Shown here piece after piece: positions 34,563-44,800 of a stretch of DNA of 64,000 nucleotides (positions within the stretch are counted from its first letter, which is position 1; each line of letters starts with the position of its first letter). Made by a program: the position numbers and the translations under genes. The stretch spans positions 455,005-519,004 of the forward strand of contig LSRX01000481.1 in the NCBI GenBank assembly GCA_001939145.1, read 5' to 3'. Below the pieces are notes generated by a model that worked only from the letters and a program-made list of their open reading frames with translations, was not told where the DNA came from and made no database searches. Source of the DNA: Symbiodinium microadriaticum. Its lineage: Eukaryota > Sar > Dinophyceae > Suessiales > Symbiodiniaceae.

Positions 34563-37500
34563 CACTACTGCCGACACCGCCACCCGCCACCACGACTGCG
34601 ACTAGTACCACCATTACGGTCACCATGAACATCATTGCAATCATCGGCGCTGTCGCCGTCCCCACCAATGTCGTCATCGCTATCACCGCAAGGGGTCCGA
34701 TGATGTCTGATCATGGCTGCAATGGTTCAGGGAAGCATGTCGTATCAACATCATGGCGGGTAATTCTATGGTGATAGGGCTAGCTGGCCTCGGGCCAGGT
34801 GACGGACACCTTTAGGATGGCCTACAACGACTTGATGCACTTTTTCATTGTCTTCGCATCCGTGTACTTCTGTATGACGGTGCGGGCGCCTGCGCAGCTT
34901 GGGATTCGCAGCATTTCGTTCAAAGATTATGTTCAGCATTCAGGTTTCAGGATTAATAGTTGAGATTCTAGCAGACATTCAGATGTCGGACAAGTGGCAC
35001 CCAGGTCTCCTGCTTAAAGAACAAGACTAAATGCCTAGGCTTTTTCAGATTCGTGTGTCGTTTCACCGTCTAGACTTGCATCTTGCACCGCACCTTCGGA
35101 GGGATAGGCACCTCACAAAAAGCTTAACAGTGATTAACGACCCTTGTGGTACGACTAGCGACTGTTTCTTGCTGATAATGACGACTACTGAATAGTACCA
35201 AAGTGCAGTGTTAGTTAGATTTGATAAACAATTTCCCCCCTGTACTAGCAGGCGCAGGTCGAATCCGCTTCTTAGTTCTGGGGCAGGTCAATGCCGTCAT
35301 TTTCTTCGGTCAGGACTTTGCACACAGCATGTGACTTTAGGCTTCAGGCTCGTGCTGCATGGCAACATCGGCAGCGGCAGTGATATGACTTGCCTGTGTT
35401 CTATTTGTTTGTGCATGGATGCCCGTCCGCGGTGTTCTGCAAAGTCCTTTGCTAGTAGGACATCTTGGACTTTGCTACTATAGATCGGGCACTGCATGCG
35501 CCAGCAACTGAGTGCCATAGCTCTGGCTGGGAGACATGCTTTCTCTGCGAATTTCCTGAACTTCGAACATTCGAAGGTGCTTTCGGGCCATGCTGGGTGA
35601 CTGGGACTGGGACGAGCCTCGAGCCAAGAATGCCGAAGCCAGCGACCATGCATGGGTCTGAAAGCTTTTAATCTGGGCCAGTTTCCGCTTAGTCTCGCTG
35701 AGTAGGATTGCTTCCCTCAACTTGCCTTGGCACGACTGATCACAACTGTGTAAGCGGAATAAGGATGGGAAAGATCGGAATTCACAGAGCCTTCGCATGG
35801 ACCCTGCCTTAGCAGTACTTTGTAGGAAAGCGCGAATCAGCATAGAAGTAAAGTTGGACAGAGCCGCGCATTAGGTTCTTCTTCTTCATGGTGGTGATGG
35901 TCATGATTCTGTGCCCTGGCCTGTTTCCGAATCAGCAGAATCAGCGAAGGTTCATCTTTGCAGCGGCATTTGTTCACAGCTCTTCGGACGGTGTGCCTAA
36001 GGATGAATATGCTGGTCGCAATTCTGATGGAGCTCTGGCCTTAGCTTCGAGCACGAGCTGTGGAATGCTTGCCGGTGATTGAACAAGCATAGGATGTTGC
36101 AGTCGGGTGCTGTTCTGCCGCGCAACGCTCTCTTCGGCATTCAGACGGACCATGCTTTTGCAAGGGCCTATGGTGTCGTCAAAGAAGATGCCAAGCACGC
36201 GGACTCTCTGTTGGAGCAGGCCGTGACAAGTTCGAGGTGTCTGCTACATGTACTGTTTGGTGTAAATGCAGTCGCTGCTCGCATTTGCTTCCAATTTGCA
36301 CACAGAGGGTGATCGAAATTGACTGTGCTGGCAGACCAAGAATATCCTTCGGCGTGCACGTCAAAACAAGCGGAAAGAACGAGTGCCCCATCCTCGGGTA
36401 CAAGACGTTGCTTGCTTCGGCCGCATTTGCAGAAGTGGTGGAAGTGTTTGACATTTGACCAGCAGCGATCGGTTGCCTGAATGAGAGCCATCGCATGGTG
36501 ACTCATTTGGCCAGGAACCTCAGTTCCATTTGGGATGCACTGCGCAAGGAGAATCCTACGGCCAGATGCTCCGCTTTTGCATGCACGCAGGAGGCTCGGA
36601 GTTGTAAAGAGAAGATCTGCAGGAGCACAACAACGACGAAGATGCTTTGCTAAGTGCTCAGCTCAGCTCGAAGCCGTCGACTGTTTTCGACCTGGAATTG
36701 TTGTCCAGCTTCTTTGATTTTCGATTCTGCAAAGCTGAATGAGATCAGAGGCAGCGAGCGGAAGATTACTCCAAGGCAGAATATTTTTGTCGTTGCCTGC
36801 AATCATTATGTTCTTCCGGCGCTTTCGGCCACAGGGCCTGTCCCCGCTGCAGTCTGCCACTGCGACGTGATAACTAGCAGAAAATGCACTGCTGGCAGTC
36901 TTCTGCGGGACATCGTGGAGGGCATCCCTGCCTCACAAGCGCTGCGCACTTTGAAGAACTCCCAAATCGACTACGACAAGACGGGCCCATGTTCTGAGTG
37001 CCGTGCAAGTGCTTAAAGAAGCGCTCGCCCACCCCGCTGTCCCGCCGCGACGCTCTGGTGCCTCGCAGGAAGGTGGATCCTGCCTTCGAGCTCCAGGACT
37101 TCAAGGCCATCGGCCATGGGCCGATGAGAGATGAGAATAGAGAAGAAACTGAGAAAAGGAAGATGCGAGGGATGCGCTGCAGCGGAGCAGATGTGTGAAG
37201 TAAAGTGTCACTGGTGTCATCTCGGATGCCTGTACTGCGACTCACTGCGTGCTCTTACGGGGACTGCCGTGTGCAGGTGGGCCTGACCAACATGGTGACT
37301 CGCCTCGATTACTCGGCAGGGCCCTCAAGCAGCTTAGCATTGTCGCGGCTTTTGGAACCTTCGCCGGAGTGTTGGAGCTAAGGCCCTGTGTGCCACCTAC
37401 CTGAGCGAAAAGATTAGGCAATACCAGGACTGCTGACTCTTCCCGAAAAGACATCGGGGCGTCCCTGCATGAGAGGACCTTGCCAAAGCGGAGGGCCGCG

Positions 37501-38368
37501 ACACGGGTGGATTTGACAAAGCACTAACAACTCTAAGCGTGAGCCCTAACATTACGGGTCATCGAACACCTCTCCAAATCACGTTCTGTATCCGGCCCCA
37601 GATGTCCAAGGCCTTCCTCTTGGCGAGCTGGAGGTTGGCTTCTAGTGATTCTTCTGATTCCAAGGTGCTCTGCGTCGTGAGTTTCTGTGTGCGAAGGGTG
37701 CCCAGCCGACGGATGTCGAGACATATGAGAACAGCGCAGAGCAGGCAACGAAAGAGTCAGTGTCCGACTAAACCGTGTTCGAACGACTGAGTCTTCAGGC
37801 CCTCGAAAAAGTCAAGGCCTTGGCCCGGGACCACTCCACGGTGCAGCACTCGGCATAAAGTGTGGTTGATTCACGTGATGTTTGTGAATATCTGAGAATC
37901 CAAAGCCTCGCGTGCGAGGAGATGGCTGATGGCATTGCCGCAATCTTGGGGGAGGAGATGCAGGACAGTGCTCAGATGTTCAAGCCACGCGCCAACAGCC
38001 TTTGGCATCCTGTGGTATTTGGGAAACAGCTTTAACTTAATCATCAGATTTTGCCAACACAGGAGCTGGAGAAAAGACAGTACAACCAGCGAAAAGCAAT
38101 CAACACCACGTGCGAGCAGCTCCAGAGACTTCGGGTGCGGGCCTGAGGACTAGCAAAAGGCCAAGGCATCAGAGTCAGAAACATCCAAGATCCAGCCCTG
38201 GTCAGCCAGGACATGGTCCATCACCTCAGTAGCACCTGTGCCGACATCTCCAACCTCACAGCGCAGTTGGGATCTTCCGCCGGGCCAGCAGCAGCCGAGC
38301 CTGCATTTCCTCGACGCTGTGTTCACACCAGTTCCGACGCTGATGTCATCTGTTTCTTACTTCGCTAA
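32896..38368 (+). CDS. Polycystin-type cation channel, second half (S3 to S6, pore, C-terminus)
   Basis: Resumes the channel that starts at 18.8 kb. 32896 to about 32960 gives VSDFADAIVAMLDADGLMS (S3 region) and 33117 to about 33190 gives VLLMRLFKS (S4-like). 34799-34879 gives VTDTFRMAYNDLMHFF and IVFASVYFCMT (S5), 35577 to about 35616 gives CFRAMLGDWDWDE (pore loop), and 35875-35910 joined to 36002-36031 gives FFMVVMVMILMNMLVAILME (S6). 36165-36222 gives YGVVKEDAKHADSLLEQA after S6. A helical C-terminus continues through about 36485-36560 (HLARNLSSIWDALRKENP), 36610-36720 (LQEHNNDEDALLSAQLSS), 37790-37855, 37917-37995, 38063-38140 (ELEKRQYNQRKAINTTCEQL) and 38208-38368, with TAA at 38366-38368. 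The S6 junction keeps frame with a GT donor, and the next junction with a GC donor. Assignment of the exons after 36.4 kb to this gene is less certain. Confidence 0.8.
33520..33600. repeat. (GT)n and TATG-rich microsatellite
   Basis: TGTGTGTGTGTGTGTATATACG followed by TTTATTTGTTTATATAACC and a TATGTGTG stretch, in a channel intron. Confidence 0.85.
34160..34575. repeat. (CTA)n/(CGA)n compound trinucleotide array, about 400 bases
   Basis: ACT, ACG and TCT triplets repeat almost without break. It lies in the channel intron before S5. The Tyr/Asp-rich, Val-rich and Leu-rich frames across it are artefacts. Confidence 0.97.
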
Positions 38369-38662
38369 GGTGCGAGGAGAAGCCTCTGCTCCGCGAGTGA
38401 TTCTGGATAGAGCATGAGACAGAACAGCTACGCTAGGAACCGCCCGTTACATGCTGTAGACACGGATTAGCGGCCCTTGTCAAAGTCACAGCGCCGTCGA
38501 TACATCGACGATAAGGCAAGTGGGCTGCAGCGAGCAGCCTGTCACGATGTTGTGCAGCTGTCCAATGATGGCAGCGGCAGTTAACGAACGTCAGGAATTT
38601 AGACTGCAGCCACGTTTGCCTGAATCGACCTGCTCGCAATGTAAAGCAGTCTTCCCAGTCGG

Positions 38663-39572
38663 ATGGCCATCATTCTTGCACTTCCGCTTTGCCGAAGGCT
38701 TGTGGCTTTGAAGCCCTGGGGCTCGGGATGCCAAGGCCAAGCCATGGCACACACAGGGATTCTGAAGAGGCTGTTAAGTGATAAGGGCTATTGCTTTATC
38801 CACAGCGAGTCTGAGCAGGCAGGAAGACTCAGAGTTCAAGACGCCTCTCAGGACGTTCTTCGGGCCAGACCTTGTGCATCACGACAACACCCTACTTATG
38901 CAAACGTCGGAGGGACGTCTCTTCAAAAAGCCCGCCGACATGTCCTTCACCGGTTGGCACCAGGAACTCAAGGCGATGCCGTGCCTATCCTTTGCAGACT
39001 TGGAAGGACCAGTGCCCAACTGTCAAACGTTGCGGTGATGCCTCTTGCGACTCGGCTGGTGCCAGCAATCTCGCTTGAAGAAGCTTTGACGGACCCGCAC
39101 ACTGTAGTCAAAGTGGATGTTGAAGGATCCGAGTTTCAGCTTTTGTCCAAGCCTCGAAACTGGAAGAACACCCGTCTCCTCATTTTTGAATTCGGCCGGC
39201 CGAAGCCGACACTTTGTCCTGCTGGCCTTCGCGGGAGTTCCGGATGCCCTGCGAGCTGGCAATTTACCCACCTTCACCTGGAAGCAGAAATGTCACGACG
39301 CAAGACACGGGAAACTTGGCGGCGAACCTGGACTTCATGGCGGTCGTGCGCATACATGCAGAAGAATTCCTGATATCGATCACACTCTCCTGGATTTCTG
39401 TGCTTCACCACCCAAGAAGGAGTGCCTTCGCCTCCTTCGCGACCTGCCCGGCAGGCTTCGCAAACTAGGTGCAGCGGCAATTAACGAACCGCCCGCCCAA
39501 ATCTTGGGGGCCAACGGGTCTGTCTTCTTGGACCTGTGTGATCGGAAGTCCGAAGACATGGCTTCTCTTTGA
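38663..39572 (+). pseudogene. FkbM-type methyltransferase, copy C, frame-disrupted
   Basis: The diagnostic FkbM core is at about 39065-39200: SLEEALTDPHTVVKVDVEGS followed by EFQLLSKPRNWKNTRLLIF and EFGRP. The C-terminal block follows in three different frames: LAFAGVPDALRAG (39223-39261), FTHLHL (about 39262-39280) and NLAANLDFMAVV (about 39313-39350), then an open tail to TGA at 39572. An upstream frame (about 38826-39038, EDSEFKTPLRTFFGPDLV) may be an N-terminal exon. The frame changes fall inside a compact domain with too little room for normal introns between them, which favours a decayed or mis-sequenced copy. Enzymes of this family methylate hydroxyl groups with S-adenosylmethionine. 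Confidence 0.65.
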
Positions 39573-39982
39573 AATTTGAAGAAACAGTTCAATGCTGTCA
39601 ATGTTCACTTCCTGCATTTGCATGTTGCGACACATGATGGGTGAAATGGGTTCTCAGGATGTGAACGAGAACCCGCTGTGAAATGAAGAGGCGCCTAGGC
39701 TCTTGGCCCAAGCCAGAGGGACTGCGTACTGAGCAACTTGAACAGCACGATGAGCAAGCAAAGCCGACTTCGGGAGATGTTTGTTCACAAGTCGGCATGT
39801 GTCGGTATACAACCAACATCAACCAGCCATCCCATTAACCGACGTACAAGTCATTCACATTCTTCGGCTACTAGTCTCAGCTGGAGCTGTTCTTCGGATT
39901 GCTTCAAGATCTACCACTGCAGGCTGCAGTGGATGACAAGATGTGTTCAGATTCGTGTTGAGAACTAAAGTGATCTTAAAGA
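39573..39982. other. Spacer between FkbM copy and USP5-like gene
   Basis: No recognised motif. The USP5-like start codon and first exon should lie here or slightly upstream, because the exon at 39983 begins after an AG|G acceptor without an ATG. Confidence 0.5.
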
Positions 39983-41447
39983 GGTTGCTGTTACTGTTCA
40001 AGTGTTGAAGCCGTGTCTGGCGAAGTTGTATGCCAGAACCATGGATTTGCCTGAAGGTGCGAAAGACATGGAAACAGTTCGCACGTTGATGGCCGGCCTT
40101 AAGGCTGGACCGGCTAGTTTGTGCCACATCTTTCTTGTCCCATCCACACGGAGCTGTCTTCTCGCTGACATTGATGCTATGCTCCTGCTGACCGAGCCAG
40201 ATTCGGTTTTTCCGTGCCTACAGGCCCCGCAGCACTACGACAAGGCAATCGTACTGAGAGAACGACTGCACTTGTTTGCCACGTAGAGGATTTCATGTGA
40301 GGGAGGTGTTCAATTGGCAGAGTGGCAGGTCTTCAAAGATGAGTGTGTATACACATGCGCCTGCGACTTAACAACTCAGTTTCTTCTCAGAGAATCTGTT
40401 TGGTCGAAAGGTCGCATCGCAATCAGCGTGCAACAGCTGAACTGCAGCTTCAGGACACACCATTCTCGGAGGGTGGTTTGGCAGTCAGGCGCTCAATGCT
40501 CATCGCGACCTGTCTCCGTACCGTGGTCAGCAATCTGGCGGCTGCCACGGGCAGTAGAGAAAGGATGAGAATCTGATTGGTCTTGACAAGCAACGTCGGC
40601 TTCCGAAGCTTTCAAGATGGATAGGTCAATCTGAGGGATCATCGCCAAGGTGAACTTGCGGACGTGGCAGGGTGTAGCTGCAGGTCCTGAATCGGTTGGT
40701 GTGTCTCCTGCTGATATTTCGTGTGTCACGCATGCGTTGCAGAAAGCATCAGACACTGGCCTGTGCAGCAATCGTTGCCTGGATCATCTGCAAGACGAAC
40801 CTTCGCCCTCCCTGCCAGACATGATCGAGTTGGACATGACAAGATCACAGAGCAAAGGCACAAAGACACTGTGTGGAACTTGGAGTGCAAGAGATGCGCG
40901 TGCCAGTGACCATTGCAGGTGCTATATACCTCCTCCAGAAGTTTCGGCGGCAAGAAAAAGAAATGCCAGGCTGCGTATCTCCGCCCCAGTGACCACACTG
41001 TTTCCGGGCCTGGGCTTTGTTCTCGTTGGCAGATACCCAGCAAGAACCGACCAAGCTTGCCATTGGCGTGCGCATCCTGGTGTTCGGCCATGCTGGCGCT
41101 GTCCGGCATGACGTGGCTTCGATTGGGCGGAACGTGCTTCAGGTCGAAGGCGGGTTCTTGCCAGACGACAAGTATGAGACAATCAAGGACCGTTGACTTG
41201 CGCTGACCTTCGGATCATGGAATTGGGTCTGTCTTCCATGTTCCAGCTCCTTTACCGAGCAGGAGTACTCCCTTTTAGTTGCTACAGCGGGCGAGCGCAT
41301 TACGTTGCCATACCCCAGCTCGGAGCTTACCGCTCTTGTGTCTGTTTCTGTCCTGCTTTCCTGAGACGACAGCCTCCGGCCAGCCAGGTGAGGACCTGCC
41401 GATGATTGTTTCCAGTGTGTGCGAGGCAATCGTCGCGCACCAGGCTT
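39983..41447 (+). CDS. USP5: USP5/UBP14-type ubiquitin isopeptidase, N-terminal part
   Basis: USP5-type enzymes disassemble free polyubiquitin chains. Exons in family order: 39983 to about 40045 (VLKPCLAKLYARTMDLPEG); 40329 to about 40361 (VFKDECVYT, matching the family's KDEC motif); 40454-40480 (DTPFSEGGL); 40650-40676 (VNLRTWQGV); 40919 to about 40966 (AIYLLQKFRRQEKEMP); about 41046-41067 (PTKLAIG); 41143-41190 (EGGFLPDDKYETIKD); 41263 to about 41340 (EYSLLVATAGERITLPYPSS); 41388 to about 41447 (LPMIVSSVCEAIVAHQ). This is the variant N-terminal zinc-finger region and the linker to the second ZnF-UBP. The junction 41067|41143 (PTKLAIG|VEGGF) keeps frame across a GT-AG intron. The first exon with the initiator Met is not identified. 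The gene continues at 49309 beyond a nested transporter gene. Confidence 0.85.
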
Positions 41448-41802
41448 GTTCCTTTGGCAGATAGACCTAAGCGACAGAGTTCAATCGAGACCGGTCCTTC
41501 TATGCTGTTGCATGGGCGGACGTCAGCCGAAGCATCGCAGACCTGCCGTGGCCGTTTACACTTTTTGCAGGTCTCCAAGGCCCCTGTTTCCCGGGCCTGC
41601 CGCAATGGTGGCAATTTCTGGCGTAACCCCGGCTGTGGCCGGCACCAGTGCTTCCTCCGAGCCATCAGAGAGGATCTCTTTCGCAAACCAGGCAGCAGGG
41701 GCAGCAAGACGGGTGAGTCATAACGAGCATTGACAGTCTGCAGTTTGAGGCCTGAGCTCTAAGCATAGAACATGGTAAAGGCAGAGGCATCCGAGAATCA
41801 AG

Positions 41803-44800
41803 GCCGAGTTGATTCTCACTCTGGTGGGCTACGCTGCAACTATCCTGAATCATCAGATGTGTTGCTCTTGAGAGGGCACTTGGTTGCTGCAATCTGGTCG
41901 TGTAAGATCGAGCAAGGTCGGCGTGGGAAATGTCTGGCGCTTTCCGTACCTGACGTACACGTATGGTGGAGGCCAGGATGCATGCACTCGGATGCCGTTA
42001 GCGAAGTCCCTCGATTTTTCTGGCAGGGGCCTTCCTGATTCCCTACGGTCTCAGCTTGCTTCTGCTGGGCATTCCACTCTTCGTACTGGAACTGGGCCTT
42101 GGGCAGCTGACTCGACGTGGAACGCTGTCACTCCGACCTGTCTTCTCGCGAGCAAGATGCAGATGTGCAGGGCCTGTACATTGCATTGCTGACAGCGTCT
42201 TTGCAAGGGGAATGTGGACCAAGCTTGGCTTGCCACGATGGCAGGGGGTCGGTGCGCCGCGCAGAGATCCCTCTTGAGCCCTGATGCGCACTGCCGATTT
42301 CTTCAGGCGCAATGCCCTGTTAGCAGGCCTCGCAGCGATGATGTGCACCTATCTGGTGGGTTTGTACTACATTGTCATCCTTGCTTGGACAATCTTCTAC
42401 CTGGGCAGGACTTCATTTCCAAGCGAGTACAATAAAAGACCCTGGGCAGAGCCTGAGGACTGTGGCTGCCTTGCCATCGGGACATCTGCCATGGAGCGAT
42501 GTGGCTCCCGGGGTGATTTGCCTTGGCAGATTTTGCGGAACTCTTGTAGACTCATAGACCTTTTCCGGGACAGAGGAGTGGAGCTAAGTGCTTGGAGAAA
42601 TAGTCAGTGTTCGAGACTTGCAATCCAGGTCACTTGCCCTACGAAGGATCTCTACCTGCACCAGGCTTGACTGCAGCGCATCCTGCACATGTGCAAAAAA
42701 TATCCCAACCAGCCTAAACCACCTTCGAACTCGATGCTTTGCCAGACAGTCGCGGACAGCGACTACCTGGTTGACAGCATCACAGGTTTGCTGAATTCCA
42801 GCTTTATTGCGAGCACATGGTGCCCGGCGAAATCCGGCGACCAGCCGCCTGCGGAGTACGTGCTGCACTTCGGGCTGCAGTTTCAATAAATTTGATCTTG
42901 CTACTTTGCCCGGTACAACTCCCGTCTCGGCGGCCACGTTTGCTCGTTCCGTCTGGTCAGGAAGACGCTACAGCCCACGAGGTGTCCAGGCAAGGCCTGA
43001 GACGGTTCGCGGAGAGCCATACCAAACCTTGATGCCCCCTGCAGCACGAATGGCGAAGATCTTCTGGGAAGAGCAAGCCTTGAATCAAAGCAGCGGATTG
43101 GACGAGCTCGGAGGCTTCAGTGTCAGTGTGGCAGATGGGAGCTTGGTTGCTTAGCGAGCCAGGCTTGAACCCCGGTCTGGTGGTGTCCCTGACCATTGCT
43201 TGGTTGGTGATTTGGCTGATTGCTCCTCGACCAGCATCAGCCCTGAGATGACACGGTTCCTGAGTGTTTTGGGCTAAGGTTTTCAAGGGCGTGAAGTCCT
43301 CTGGCAAGGTTGTGTATGTCACAGCCACGCTGCCGTATATCTGCTTGGGCATTTTCTTGGCTGCGCGGCAGAAAATGGGCACCGAAGGGAGGGAATGTGA
43401 GTACTTGCGATTATGGCAGCTGCGGTAGCTGCTGCATCTCCTGGCATCTACTTGAATTGTGTTGTAGTTCCTGGATTTCTGGGCTTACACGTGAGCCGTC
43501 AGCATTGGATTCAGATGCTGCCTTGATGATCAAGCGTGATGCCAATAAAATGGTTCGAAGGTCCGCGCACTGACGTTGCCAAACGCCTCTGTTGGCCTGA
43601 AGTTCCTATTCGAAGCTGCACCTTGCATCAAGATGGTCCTTCAACAGAGCAGTTCAGAGACCACTGTTAAGATTCAAGATGGCCGCCTCAGTGCCACGAC
43701 GGGTCGATGACAGCTGAAAGTGATCTTCCTGCCTAGTTGCTGAGAGCCTCTGCGCTGAGGACTTTAGCCATCTCGCAGACCCGCAAGTCTGGATCCACGG
43801 TGCTGTGCAGATCTTCTTTTCCTTGGGCGTGGGCTACGGGTCCATTGTGGCTTTCGGTTCCTATGGAAGCAAGAGCGGGAACTTTGTTCGGAGCCGAGCT
43901 TTGCCCGCTGCCGAGTTCAGGCTAGCCACGATGTTTTCCGAGATTCGGTTGGTTCTTGACCGAGGTCCGAGATGCCACTTCTGTCGCTCGCCATCGAAGA
44001 GCATCGTGCGTGTGCCGGGTATGCAAGGCACTTTGATGCTGTCGGTTCAACAGATCCGAGGTTGCGATCACCAACTGTGGCACCTCAGTCCTGGCCGCTT
44101 GTGTGGTGTTTCCTGTTCTGGGGTTTCTCGCTCAAGAGTTGCACGAGCTGCTCGGCACCGGGACATGCAGGGACTCTGGGGGCTGTTATCGGTATGAGCC
44201 ATTTCCGGCCAAGGACGGACCCGTGCATCTCCGCGGACAGCCTGGATAGCTTGAAGAGCATTGGCTTGTCGGGAACAGGACTCTCCATGGTCTCTGTGTG
44301 TGCGTGTGTCTGGTTTTTGGCAGTCCGATGTGTCCGCTTTGATATGAGAAAGAGCGCAATGCTGTTCTGTTCTCCAGGTTTGCGAACTCCACTCTGTAGA
44401 GCGTATACTGTACAGTGCAAGGACTTGCCTTTGTCGCTTTTCCAATTGCAGTGTCGCAGATGCCCGGTAGCTTCTTTTTCGCTCCCTGGTCGGACAACCT
44501 CAGAGTGTTGAAGACAGCTCACTAGCACGCTGATTATGCGGACGCAAGGTTGTCATGCTTTGTGCTTGGTCGAAGGCTATACTCTTCTTTTTTATGATGT
44601 TGCTGCTGGGCATCGACTCGCAGTTTGCATACATCGAAACATTAGCCTCTTGTCTGAGTTACTGAGTTGCAGCCTCACAGTGGCCAGTTTTCACGCATCA
44701 GACCGAGATCTAGGCCACCGTTCTGGCTGATGCCGGATGGGGGGAGCGACTCCCGCGTCCAGCTCTGGCAGGACCGGAGCTTTCTTTTGCTGGGCTTGCT

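Noticed and set aside
33939-34774. Long frames of Tyr/Asp, Val, Ser or Leu
   Set aside because: They are translations of the trinucleotide array. The same applies at 8.4, 56.2 and 58.4 kb and to the Tyr/Ile/His frames at 46 kb.
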